Part shown: positions 20,788 through 30,135 of the stretch, piece after piece
How the letters are laid out: every line of letters begins with the position of its first letter
How positions within the stretch are numbered: the first letter of the stretch is position 1
NCBI GenBank assembly: GCA_002803225.1
Contig: NXFV01000204.1
Span: 1-33,087 of the forward strand
From: Gamarada debralockiae
Lineage: Eukaryota > Ascomycota > Leotiomycetes > Helotiales > Hyphodiscaceae
DNA: 33,087 nt
Direction: 5' to 3'
Translations under genes and position numbers: made by a program
The notes under the pieces: generated by a model
Databases searched by the model: none
Told to the model about the DNA's origin: nothing
What the model saw: the letters and a program-made list of their open reading frames with translations, nothing else

Positions 20788-23109
20788 ATGGCGGCGACAC
20801 AAGATATCTCTCTGGCATGGTCAGCGGTATTCAAAGTGGCGCCCAGAAGCAAGACATTACCCGGCGACAAGATGTTACTCCCTCAATCTGCTCTTGAACA
20901 ACTACTCGCGGCATCCACCGTCACCGTCGCATCGAATCGACCGAATAACACTCCTTTCGATCCCTTCAATCCCTACTCCCTCGCCGTTGCACGAGCAGAG
21001 CAATCACAATGGCGAGATACCCAACAGCAACTTCCACATCCTCTTACCTTCCGACTGGTAAATACAAAGAATGGAAATGTGGTACATGCGGGCATTCGAG
21101 AGTTCTCCGCAGAGGAGGGGGAGGTCGAATTGAGTCCTTTTCTTTTGGAGGCTCTTGGAGTCACGGAGCCAAAGTCTAAGCCTGCCTCCATAAATGGGAC
21201 TGGATCTCCTGTGGCTCCGATCGACTTGACGGAAGATGTACCGATTGATCTGACGGAGGATGAGGAGGAGTTACCACGAATAACTGTCCATGCCAAGCAA
21301 TTACCCAAGGGAACATACGTGCGATTACGACCGTTGGAGGCAGGGTATAATCCGGAGGATTGGAAGTCATTGTTGGAGAGACATTTACGGGAGAATTTCA
21401 CGACTTTGACCAATGGGGAGATCTTGACTGTTCGAGGGTCGAAGTTAGAGGAATTTCGATTTCTGATCGACAAGTTTGCTCCTGAGGGAGATGGAATATG
21501 CGTGGTGGATACAGATCTGGAGGTTGATATCGAGGCTTTGAATGAGGAGCAGGCTCGAGAGACTTTGAAACAAATTATGAAGAAGGCGCAAAACGATCCG
21601 GGAACCGCAGGGGGAAGCTCTGTGGGAGGAGATCTTGATATCTGGAAGGGTGTAACGGGTCAGGTTCTGGAGGGAGACTATGTGGATTATCAACTTCCAT
21701 CATGGCCTCGTACGGAAGCAATCGAGATACAGCTCACGACTGAGGAGGATGATGATGATATCGATTTATTTGTAAGCCCACATTCTGCACATCAGCGAGC
21801 TAGACCACGAGATGATGAACATGTTTGGGGGGATTTTGGAATCAAGTCGACGAAGACAATCAAAATTCAACCAACGAACATCGAGATCGAAGGGGCTGAA
21901 GCTCTGTTTATATCCGTACATGCTCACAAAGCATTGGACTCCGGTGTATCATCCCCGCTCAAGTTTTCACTGCAAGTCAAATCCATTCCCATGGATCTGA
22001 CTGCTGGGAAGTCTGGAAATCCACTGGTCATCGATGGCGATGCCAAGATGCACAGTCCCGACGAGGAGCAATGCAAGAACTGCCATCAATGGGTCCCAAA
22101 GCGCACAATGATGCTTCACGAGAACTTTTGTTTACGGAACAACATCCTATGCCCTCATTGCGAGAATATCTTCCAAAAGAATTCACAGAAATGGCAGAAT
22201 CACTGGCATTGTCCTCATGATTCAGAATATGGCAACACCCCAGAGAGCAAGCAGAAGCACGACGAAGTTTCGCATACCGAACGGCCTTGCCCCAACTGCC
22301 CTTACGTTGGAGCAAATCTTCGCGATCTCGCTACACATCGGACTTCCATTTGCCCAGGCAAGGTCATCCTCTGTCAGTTCTGCCACCTCGAAGTGCCCCA
22401 AGAAGGCGACCCTTTCGACCCCTCACCCGAGACTTTGATATCTGGCCTGACGGCACACGAACTCGCAGACGGTGCTCGAACAACGGAATGCCATCTCTGT
22501 TCGAAGATTATTCGTCTCCGAGATATGGCCACGCATCTGAAGCACCACGATCTGGAGAAAGCATCGCGTGGCAAGCCAGCTATTTGCAGAAATCCGAACT
22601 GCGGGCGAACTCTCGAGGGCGTAGGGAAGAACGGCGAGATCGGAGCGGGGAGCAGAATGGGTCAAGGACCTGGAAATGAGTTAGGACTCTGCAGTATCTG
22701 TTTTGGGCCACTCTATGTCAATCTTTACGACCCTGAAGGCAAGGCGATGAAGAGACGAGTCGAACGCCGATATCTCTCTCAAATCACGACTGGATGCGGC
22801 AAGAAATGGTGCACGAATGATTACTGCAAGACTGCTAGAGAACGGGCTGGCCTGGAAGCAGCCGGGATAACGATGAAAGATGCCCTGCCGCTGATTAAGC
22901 CGCTCATGGATGCGATGTGGGATCGCAGCAAGGAGATGTATTTTTGCGTTGATGAGGGAAGCCAGAAACGACGGAAGTTGGCAGAGATGCTTGCTGCGGA
23001 AAAGGTCTACGATCTGGAATGGTGTGTTGCAGCTTGCGAAGTGGAGGGTGGGAACCTGGATAGTGCTCGGCAGTGGTTGCAGAATTGGGCGCCGCAGAGG
23101 GGTACTTGA
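20788..23109 (+). CDS. Ufd1-like protein with C-terminal zinc fingers
   Basis: One exon, 773 residues from the ATG at 20788 (MAATQDISLAWSAVFKVAPR); the frame is open upstream to about 20425 but lies in the promoter. Residues 1-115 resemble the first Ufd1 subdomain (LPGDKMLLPQSALEQLLAAS; LTFRLVNTKNGNVVHAGIRE). A linker with two IDLTED repeats follows (145-150, 153-158), then the second subdomain (ITVHAKQLPKGTYVRLRPLE, to about 250). From about 429 to 690 are several Cys/His fingers (CKNCHQWVPKRTMMLHENFC, CPHCENIFQKN, CPNCPYVG, CQFCHLEV, CHLCSKIIRLRDMATHLKHH). Canonical Ufd1 is about half this length, so this is the longer zinc-finger paralogue of filamentous fungi. By family it should bind ubiquitin and work with Cdc48 in protein extraction or degradation; which cofactor it uses is unknown. 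Confidence 0.85.
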   Translation: MAATQDISLAWSAVFKVAPRSKTLPGDKMLLPQSALEQLLAASTVTVASNRPNNTPFDPFNPYSLAVARAEQSQWRDTQQQLPHPLTFRLVNTKNGNVVHAGIREFSAEEGEVELSPFLLEALGVTEPKSKPASINGTGSPVAPIDLTEDVPIDLTEDEEELPRITVHAKQLPKGTYVRLRPLEAGYNPEDWKSLLERHLRENFTTLTNGEILTVRGSKLEEFRFLIDKFAPEGDGICVVDTDLEVDIEALNEEQARETLKQIMKKAQNDPGTAGGSSVGGDLDIWKGVTGQVLEGDYVDYQLPSWPRTEAIEIQLTTEEDDDDIDLFVSPHSAHQRARPRDDEHVWGDFGIKSTKTIKIQPTNIEIEGAEALFISVHAHKALDSGVSSPLKFSLQVKSIPMDLTAGKSGNPLVIDGDAKMHSPDEEQCKNCHQWVPKRTMMLHENFCLRNNILCPHCENIFQKNSQKWQNHWHCPHDSEYGNTPESKQKHDEVSHTERPCPNCPYVGANLRDLATHRTSICPGKVILCQFCHLEVPQEGDPFDPSPETLISGLTAHELADGARTTECHLCSKIIRLRDMATHLKHHDLEKASRGKPAICRNPNCGRTLEGVGKNGEIGAGSRMGQGPGNELGLCSICFGPLYVNLYDPEGKAMKRRVERRYLSQITTGCGKKWCTNDYCKTARERAGLEAAGITMKDALPLIKPLMDAMWDRSKEMYFCVDEGSQKRRKLAEMLAAEKVYDLEWCVAACEVEGGNLDSARQWLQNWAPQRGT

Positions 23110-23324
23110 TCAAGGGGTGGGGTAGGCCGGGCGTTGGGTTGTTTGAGTACTGGGATAATGGTGCAACGGGGCAGGACGGAACTCGGGGTTGTACGGAATG
23201 GCTTTCTTCATTGCAAGACATGACACCACAATAGATTATTTCCGGCGATTCCTCACAAGCTATAATACGAATATGAATTTTCCTGTGATATGCTGGCCAA
23301 AGGAGCATGGTCGTTGTAGGGCGG

Positions 23325-23608
23325 TCACGAATCATCCAATGAACGCAAGATTGTAGGCGTCATCCCATTGCCGTCCTTATGTAAGCTAATTCACCCTCTC
23401 CAGAGGATTGAGACTCCGACAGGAGAGTAAAATATACTCTGACAAGAGCGTAGTGAACTTCAACAGAAGTAGATAAACTTACCTTGACAAGGAATTCGCA
23501 GTATCCATCCTTGAGTCCAAGCATCCCACCCCAAGCCGTGATTCTGCAGCAGGAAAGATTGGCTATGGTTGCGGATCGCCATAGCATAGACTTATAGCCC
23601 GGTACCAT
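23325..23608 (-). CDS. Candidate short two-exon ORF, unrecognised
   Basis: An ATG at 23608 opens 42 codons (MVPGYKSMLWRSATIANLSC, ending GYCEFLVK) that reach a good GTAAGT donor at 23482. The nearest phase-compatible acceptor (TTACATAAG, 23376) gives exon 2 at 23325-23375 and a 58-residue product with no family match and no signal peptide. It could equally be a fragment of an older gene, or chance. It converges with the Ufd1-like gene. Confidence 0.2.
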
Positions 23609-23649
23609 TCAACCCCCCATGACCATATATTCCTCCGATCATGTTGCCG

Positions 23650-24080
23650 AATACATCGAGATCGATTGGAGGAGGCTATAGTTTGACCTATGACTGAGCT
23701 GTTGACTTGGTGGAGCCTACACAGGAGGGTTGGCAGGAACTTGAGGAGCAGCCTGTGTTAGAGGCGGAGGTGGAACCTGTGCAGGAGCCGGTGGTGGGAC
23801 CTATGGAAGAGTCAAAGGTGCACAAGCCATGACATGTGGTACAGCTGGAGGGCAGGAGCTGCTGGACCTTGCATGGGTATGGGCTGTATCCCAGGAAACA
23901 AATGATTGTTTGCCCGATCCCCTTGATAGTCAGTAATTGTAGAGTTGAAGTACTTCGAGCGAAATCTTACAGAAATTCCTAAGACAGAAAGCCGAGCTAA
24001 GTATTGATTCGTAGGCCAAAGTTGAGGTTGCGGATTTATAGCCACGAACCGCGCCAAGTATTCCTGGTATATCTAAGTGA
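23650..24080 (-). pseudogene. Degenerate proline-rich coding remnant
   Basis: On the minus strand, coding-like peptides follow each other in different frames: YLARFVAINPQPQLWPTNQY then LARLSVLGIS (up to about 24060), a possible 49-nt intron with GTAAGA donor and TTACTGAC branch (near 23919-23967), FPGIQPIPMQGPAAPAL, then APAQVPPPPLTQAAPQVPAN with a TAG where a CAG would fit. Stops and frame changes break it. It may be the tail of a gene interrupted by the repeat region to its right, or a piece of a mobile element; I cannot identify the family. Confidence 0.3.
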
Positions 24081-24137
24081 TTTAGGGTGCACTAACAAAA
24101 CTTCTAGCCGAGTGGAAGGGGCGAGTCCTAGGAACTG

Positions 24138-24390
24138 TGTCATAACCCACTTGGCCCTGTTGCCTAGGGCATGAGTCACTACGCTGTATATATAGCCCTT
24201 GGATCACTACTGTTTAAATGTCAAGCTGCATTCACATTCTACAATTGTGACCTCGCAACAGCTCCGCAGCCAAGGGAGTTGCATTTGGTATAGGTTCACT
24301 ATTGTAGTATTATTGTTGAGAAGAGGAAGTTTGTTGTGTAAGGAGGATCTCACTATTTGCTATAGATTTTGAGATATCTTGGATTAATCA
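24138..24390 (+). mobile_element. Possible LTR of a retrotransposon
   Basis: The stretch begins TGTCATAACCCACTTGGCCC, contains a TATA-like TGTATATATAG at about 24184-24194 and ends GGATTAATCA, so it has TG...CA ends and a promoter-like interior. It is followed by TTTCGGTAGCGC, which could be a primer-binding region, then an ATG frame (MANIKEAAVEKGLQRSNLIV). No second copy lies in the window, so the LTR call rests on features alone and the right border is tentative. Confidence 0.35.
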
Positions 24391-25330
24391 TTTGATTTCG
24401 GTAGCGCTAAGATTGACTATAATTGTAGGATATTCAGATGGCTAATATCAAGGAAGCTGCTGTAGAGAAAGGACTACAAAGAAGTAATCTAATTGTGAAA
24501 GGTGCTAGAGAAAGCTAAAAATTTTAAAAAAAAGATGAAGAACGCAATAGTAATTTATTTGTATACTTTAAGATTAGTTGAACCTCAATTGAAGGGCTAT
24601 GCAAGATCAAAGCCTAGGTAATGGGTCAAGCGCCATGATTCTAGGCTCAAAAAACTATATGGGATGTGTCTTGAGTTTAACATTATTATTATAGATAATA
24701 GAAGTACTAATTAAATTGAATTATAAGACTAGATTATATAACTCTTAATTAAGAACTCCCTTTCCTTTAATAAATTCTTAAACCTAAAAGATAAGACAAC
24801 TATTAATAAAGACAAAGATATCTTTATATCTATTGTGAACTACTATTCTATTGCTAGGCCAAGTAATGAAGAAGAATCAAGTGATAAGGAGGTTGAGAAA
24901 GTGTCACGAAGGCAGGAAAACCTCAGGCAATAGCTTTGATTCTCTACTACCGTATCGTATAGACAAGGATTCTAAACTACAGAAGAAAGAAGAGAAGGTA
25001 GAAGGTCAGAGAAAGATAAGATATAGCCAAGCCTGTAGTGCTACACGTGATCTAAGCGAGGTGGGACCGCCCAAGGAAACCGCCCAAGACCGTCACAGAA
25101 AGTAAATACAGCTAAAGCTTTAAGAGCTATAGAGACAGTGAAGATGTAGAAGCTGTAGAAGAGATATAATTAAGATCTTCAAGCATTTAATCATCTTATA
25201 AGAGAGATTACATGATATAAGATCTTTGTAACTCACTAGACTACGGTTTATAGGGTTTTCAAGCTAAAATAATCAATTCCTTCTACACAAGCATACCTCC
25301 CTTATAAGCATAAAAATGCAGTTCCCAATG
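24391..25330 (+). mobile_element. AT-rich degenerate retroelement interior
   Basis: Short coding-like peptides in changing frames: MANIKEAAVEKGLQRSNLIV near 24439, YYSIARPSNEEESSDKEVEK near 24841, then LQAFNHLIREITW near 25178. Lysine/glutamate-rich composition and many TAA/TAG codons suggest a Gag-like region decayed by C-to-T mutation. No reverse transcriptase, integrase or protease motif is readable. Right border set at the start of the inverted-repeat cluster. Confidence 0.3.
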
Positions 25331-25554
25331 CTATGCTTATATAAAGGTCGTACTGTAATTACCAAGCGAGCCTTATAAGCCTCTGTAGTTTAGGCTAGGG
25401 TCCGTATAAAATTAGTGTGATCCCTCTGAAGCGGTTGGACAGCCCGCGCTCAGACCAGGTACTGTAACGGAGTGCTGCCCAATCATCTACAGGGAGAGTA
25501 CAGTCACCGTAGCCTGGATTTATAGGGCGTCACAGGGCATATTGCGACATTACA

Positions 25555-25601
25555 GGCTCAAACACCCTGTAGTTGCAAGACTTTTGACCACGGCCTTCGT
25601 A
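25555..25601. repeat. Right terminal repeat of inverted-repeat element A (left end unclear)
   Basis: Read on the minus strand from 25601 it begins TACGAAGGCCGTGGTCAAAA and continues GTC..., then CTACAGGGTGTTTGAG, matching the ends of element C (25997-26269) over most of 45 positions. Its left partner should lie about 270 bp upstream; a weak candidate (AAAGGTCGT) is near 25343. Only 13 bp separate it from element B. Confidence 0.5.
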
Positions 25602-25614
25602 GAGAAGATAGGAA

Positions 25615-25883
25615 TACGTAGGATCGCTTCAAAAGTCCTGACCATTGCTAAAAGAGACCCTGGTCGTCGTGGCGTCGAGGTGTTGTCGCCCAGCAACCGA
25701 CTACAGGTAGCAGGTCCTAAAGGAATTCGGTTATAGTGGAGATTACAGGCTGGATACCCTGTAGAATAGGCCTCAAGAGCCTGAAGTTTCAGCGATCGCT
25801 GTTGCTATGCCACCTGTGTGGCTGACAGGGGCTTGGAAGCCGAGAATTGGCAAGGCTCAGGACTTTTGCACCGATCCTCCGTA
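25615..25883. mobile_element. MITE-like inverted-repeat element B (269 bp)
   Basis: The left end (TACGTAGGATCGCTTCAAAA, then GTCCTGAC) and the reverse complement of the right end (TACGGAGGATCGGTGCAAAA, then GTCCTGAG) match at 24 of 28 positions. Both ends carry TA, which may be the target-site duplication. The interior has no ORF. Size and end layout match element C. Confidence 0.6.
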
Positions 25884-25996
25884 GAAGGATGTAAAATAGG
25901 AAGCCGCGGAGATTAATCTTCTACGTGCACGGTGTTATACTGAGGACTCCAATCTCTAGAGTACGTGATAATAAAGATCTTTGGCCTTTGTACTGG

Positions 25997-26269
25997 TACG
26001 AAGGACGCTACCAAAAGTCATGAGACTACAGGGTGTTTAGGTCAATCACAGCCTGGATTGCCCTGTGGGGTTCAGGTTCACGGCCTGAAGAGTCCTGTAG
26101 GAGTCTCTGTAAAATCTTAGGCGAATGGTCTCTTCTCCAATCGCTTCTTGATTGCTACAGGGGCCGTTGCCTAGACGACGGCGTCTCTTCAACGCATCTC
26201 AGGCTCCTTCAGGCTTCAAACACGCCTAAATACCCTGCAGCCTCATGACTTTTGGTAGCGTCCTTCGTA
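25997..26269. mobile_element. MITE-like inverted-repeat element C (273 bp)
   Basis: Left arm 25997-26041 and right arm 26225-26269 are 45-bp inverted repeats (starting TACGAAGGACGCTACCAAAA) with three mismatches, all G/A. The ends are TA-CGAAGG...CCTTCG-TA, suggesting TA target duplication as in Tc1/mariner-type elements. The interior is non-coding, so it would be a non-autonomous element moved in trans. This is the best preserved of the cluster. Confidence 0.75.
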
Positions 26270-26701
26270 ACAGGCTTACTAATGGGCCTGCAGGCCAGGC
26301 TGTAAGGCATGAAGGCTAAGGCCCCTACAGAGCCTGATAGAGCCTGACAGGGCCTAACTAGTGCCTAGTTTTCAGCCTGAAGGAGCCTGAAGGCCCTTAA
26401 CATTCGGGTGTCATACGGATACTACTGTACTGCCGAAGAATTTGAATAAGAACAGTTGCATTCTAACTGCTCCTTCTGCCCCTTACATAATCAACTTGAG
26501 CCAATCATATCGCTCCAAATCAACCTAATTCTGGCACTCGGCCTGGATTTGCTTCGGCTCAGGTCTGCCCACCCTCTTTAAGCACCGCAGCACAGCCAAA
26601 GACCTATTTTACCAGAAATCATAAACTTTTAGTGAGAAGCCCGGTCCGTGGGTATGAATTCAATCGTTCGAACTTTTCAAAAAGCTTTGCCCCTTCAATG
26701 C
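26270..26701. other. GC-richer repeat tail, then unannotated spacer
   Basis: Between about 26290 and 26400 the motif AGCCTGA or GGCCT recurs many times, and AGCCTGAAGGAGCCTG (26379-26394) is the reverse complement of sequence inside element C near 26200, so the two can pair. It is probably another eroded copy of the same family. From 26400 to 26701 nothing was recognised apart from the 3' side of the pseudogene. Confidence 0.4.
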
Positions 26702-28504
26702 TTATGGAGACCCAGTTGGGGGCTCTCCACCAGTCATTATTACCTCAATTGTAGCAGGACAGTTGTTAACAACAAATGGCACCGACCCACCAATTTTACC
26801 TAATCCTCCATCCAAATATTTTCCCAAGACTGCTGAGGCATGGTCTCTCACGTCACCCAGTGTTGCTGTGCAGCTGTTTGCCCAGCCGTCGTTGTAATAT
26901 ATTGCCAGTGCACAAGTTTCAACGTACTAAAAAGTACTCAGTAAGGAAAGTTGAGTAGCAGGTGGTGATTGCACTTACGCTGGCCCACCGTGCTCCTCCA
27001 TTAGTCCCTCGGAGAGCGCTTTCAGTGGGGTTCATATCTAATCCCCCGAAGGCATGCACACCGTCCATAATGCTCGGTGATCCTGCCGTGGTATCGCATG
27101 TCACATTGTCCCAGCTGAGAGTATAAGCCGTAAGAGTAACAGGCGCTGGTACTGCCAGCGAAGGGAGACTTGGCCCCGCAGCCGTCAATGCAGGCTGATA
27201 CCAATCGGGATAATCAGAAACCGGTAATGGCTGGCCAGTGACAGTTGGCGTGATATCGGCTGGAGATGATGAGTCATCTAATTCCCAAATATTAGGAGTT
27301 GGTGGTGCTCCGGGCTCGTTCTGCTCATTGTCAATATTTTCTTGGACCGTTTTCCCGTTATCCCAAGCGCGGGGATACTGTGGATAGAGTTTGAAATTCT
27401 TCTCCATGTATCTGGCCGTGCAAAATACACATAATTATCATTTGTCTGGGCGGCGAGTGTAGCGTTCTTCTTGGCCAGTAGTTTTGTTCTACCAGCCTTG
27501 TAGGTAGGGACGTTTTCCTTGTTGGGGCCAATAGTTTGCCTCGTATCCACGCCTAAATGATAAATATCAGCACGAAATAATAGTGCAGAATCAGTAGATG
27601 TACTTACAACCCCCTACGCAAACTTCTGCAGAGTATGCTTTTATGTAAAGCCACTCGTAGAGCATCGTAGTAGCTTAGAAAGTATTAGCCAGAAATTTTT
27701 TTTTTTTTAAAAATATATATATATTGGGTGTGTGTGTGTGTGTGTGTGTTTAAGCAACACTCTCGGTCGATCGATATGCGAGGAGATTATTCGTTCTCAA
27801 CGCCGCCGGATACATGCTCATCCAACTCTCCTAAACCTCTGCACTAGACAGAATTATAGATAAGGTATTTCTGGTATAATAATTAGGATTTCTGTATATA
27901 CACATACCTTGCCTTCGCATATTCCGGAGATTGTTTTGAAGAACCCCTCTCTGATCACGTACTATGTTCCAGTACTTGTTCGAATGGGATGATAGATTGG
28001 TGAAATACGGAGGGCAAATGACAATATAGGGATATCTTGAATTTGGATTGGACTTGTCGTCGGCGTTCATAGTGTAACCAACAGCATTATGGATGCATCC
28101 TTTATTATCGGGCCCCCTGTAGTCTTTACAACTGAGATAGACATATCTGTCGTTGAACCAGTCATCTATACCCATCCAATGTAAGCCTGGGTAGCCCTGT
28201 ACAAGGTATTAAAGATGTATTCCTGGTAGGGAGCGCTTCCGTCCTCGGGTCCCCAGTACTCAATTGCGGCTTGCGTAGAGAAGTCGATTTGGTAGTCGCC
28301 TCGGCTGAGGATCCCCGTGGAAAGTTCTTTCACGGGGTCAAGTGCAGCTTTAGCCAATGTCAAGGCGCCTGAGGCGGCTTGTTTCAATGTCGATACCAGT
28401 GCGGTCGATAATCGGACTAATCGGCGATCAAGTGCGATTGAGCGGTTACGATCGATAATCGGCGGTGAAACGCGGCAGAATCCTAATACCTATAATTCTA
28501 GCAT
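26702..28504 (-). pseudogene. Zincin-type metalloprotease gene, inactivated (HExxH changed to YExxY)
   Basis: Exons read right to left: about 28170-28400 (possibly from an ATG at 28504, followed by TAG at codon 5), 27908-28170, 27608-27673, about 27416-27552, 26979-27416 and 26702-26926. Introns at 27674-27907, 27553-27607 and 26927-26978 have good GTATGT/GTAAGT donors and keep phase. The protein resembles fungal secreted zincins (lysine-specific metallo-endopeptidase-like): YPYIVICPPYF, then RRQATTMLYEWLYI across an intron, DNYVYFA, ARYMEKNFKLYPQYP, and a tail ETCALAIYYNDGW to GGEPPTGSP. The zinc motif should be HEWxH; both histidines are Tyr (TAC), each one CpA-to-TpA change from CAC. Single-base frameshifts occur near 28170 (between YIGW and IDDWF) and near 27417 (between YFA and ARYM). 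No signal peptide is visible. Catalysis must be lost. Confidence 0.72.
27696..27749. repeat. T13, (AT)n and (TG)n microsatellites inside a pseudogene intron
   Basis: A T13 run (27696-27708), an AT run (about 27712-27724) and about ten TG units (27729-27749) sit in the 234-nt intron just before the zinc-motif exon, making it several times longer than the other introns. Confidence 0.85.
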
Positions 28505-28711
28505 GTGAGGCCTAAAAATATAGGGTATTAACTACTAAAAATATACCTTTTAAGCTATTTATAGGGCTTTTAGTGTATCCTTAAGGCTTAATTTTACTTA
28601 AACTTTTAACTGTATCCTTTATACTTAACCCCACTTACTTATTCTCTTAATTTATATATTCTTTGCTATTTTATAATAAATCGCGACTAAATCTATTATA
28701 ATTAAGGTGCC

Positions 28712-29271
28712 TACAAAGGGGGTAGGCATTGAAATCAGGCGGAATTGATTAGAGGTACGAAGGCCACGCGCAACTCCTTTTCTTCTATTATGATAATAAA
28801 TATTCCTTAAGTTTAATTTTCTTAAAATTTATATATAATAATAGAGCTGCTTCTCCTCTATCTTATAAGCCTTTAATTAAGAATTTCCTATATTAAGGTG
28901 ATTTTATATTGTAGTGGGGAAATCCGGTCACGTTGTTGCCAACCTCGCTTAGCTAGCCTGATCATGTGCCCCCTGGGCAAATTCTGTCTTTTGCAGCTGG
29001 AACTGTACATAGACACCTACATATGCATACACAATTGTACAACTTGTTTTCTGATATATTTTTGCAGTGCATTTGAGCACTATGACCTTCGTTTTATATC
29101 GTTCTTGTTTTATCCCTCACTGAGAGCACGTGCGATACACAGCGCAATCGGGAAGCGCTTATACTCGCATTTCGTTCCCTTCTACAATATAGGAGTTTGA
29201 AAACATAGAGATTTTAGTGTTTTAAGCTCTCACTTAGGCGTCACCTGATTTCAATGCCCACCGCCTTCGTA
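28712..29271. mobile_element. Inverted-repeat element D (about 560 bp)
   Basis: The left end (TACAAAGGGGGTAGGCATTG, then AAATCAGG) and the reverse complement of the right end (TACGAAGGCGGTGGGCATTG, then AAATCAGG) match at 25 of 28 positions. The TACGAAGG start recalls elements A-C, and ends are again TA. The interior is AT-rich, with no convincing ORF; another TACGAAGG lies inside near 28756, so a nested copy is possible. Confidence 0.5.
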
Positions 29272-29618
29272 CTTGGTCTATAACAGGATATTGCTCATAG
29301 TGCTTATCCCCTATAATTGCCCTATTAGTATAGTAGCGCAAGTCTTAAGGAATTGAGTCTAGTGATTCATTACAGGTCTTTATACCCTGAAGTATCACTC
29401 GCTCGCGATCGACCGTACTGCGTTGCCTACTATAAGAAGTAGTATCAATCAACTAAGTTGATTCTTAAGGAATAGAGCTTGTCAAAAGCGATGAATCTGC
29501 TTTAGAAGCTATATTTGAGTATGAAATTATAAAGAATTATCACACGAATTACAGTAGAAAAGAGGAGAGAGTATAGGGAACTGAAAGTCAGTAAGGATTA
29601 TTAATCGCGATCATGATT
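29272..29618. other. AT-rich spacer between elements D and E
   Basis: No gene or repeat recognised. Short degenerate frames only. Confidence 0.35.
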
Positions 29619-29833
29619 CATCAGGGGTTGACAGAATTCGTGCACCACTTCAAAAATCCAACTCTTAATATCTTTAAAACGCAAAGTCCAAATGAACTAT
29701 AAATTATACCGGCTTCATCATAAAAAGGCGCCTTCAAATTTTGTACCAAAAGTTTTTCGATGTAAATAGTTTCTTGGAGAGGTGTGGTCGCATCTTTTTT
29801 TGAAGTGGTGCACGAATTCTGTCAACCCCCTGG
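29619..29833. mobile_element. MITE-like inverted-repeat element E (about 215 bp)
   Basis: Arms at 29622-29656 and 29797-29833 are near-perfect inverted repeats of about 35 bp (core GGGTTGACAGAATTCGTGCA, then CCACTTCAAAAA), differing by one G in the end run. TGATT occurs at 29614-29618 and 29834-29838, directly flanking the element, and may be a 5-bp target duplication. The middle of about 140 bp is AT-rich and non-coding. Unrelated in sequence to elements A-D. Confidence 0.7.
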
Positions 29834-30135
29834 TGATTAGCTCGCTTATAATAATCGCCGATAAAAAACCGCCCTGGTCGATACCTCCCAGGGTTCACAC
29901 TGATCATATTTATAAGTTGTTGAGGTATTTACTTCTTGCCGTCGCTCTAACGAAGTGATCGGGGGATCGTTGATGGCTCGGGGCACCAGAAGTGGAGTGA
30001 ATTGCCACAAGTATAATAACCCCTAGGGCGAGCTCTCTAGCAGAGAGTAATTCTAACATTTGGTACGGAAAAAGAGATATATAATTGTCCACGTTTGGGC
30101 TGTCCTTTGGTTGAGAATTGTAGATTAAAAAAATA

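Noticed and set aside
21170..23335. Several minus-strand ORFs of 60-143 codons opposite the Ufd1-like gene
   Set aside because: Shadows of a clearly coding plus-strand frame; none has a motif or an independent promoter.
27760..27860. Extra exon between the microsatellites and the YPYIVICPPYF exon of the protease pseudogene (GLGELDEHVSGGVENE)
   Set aside because: Direct splicing from the donor at 27907 to the acceptor at 27674 restores phase and gives the expected RRQATTMLYEW junction, so this stretch is intron.
28898..29200. Plus-strand ORF of 100 codons inside element D
   Set aside because: Starts at a non-conserved codon in AT-rich DNA, with no motif; hydrophobic, Cys/Phe/Leu-rich composition typical of chance frames.
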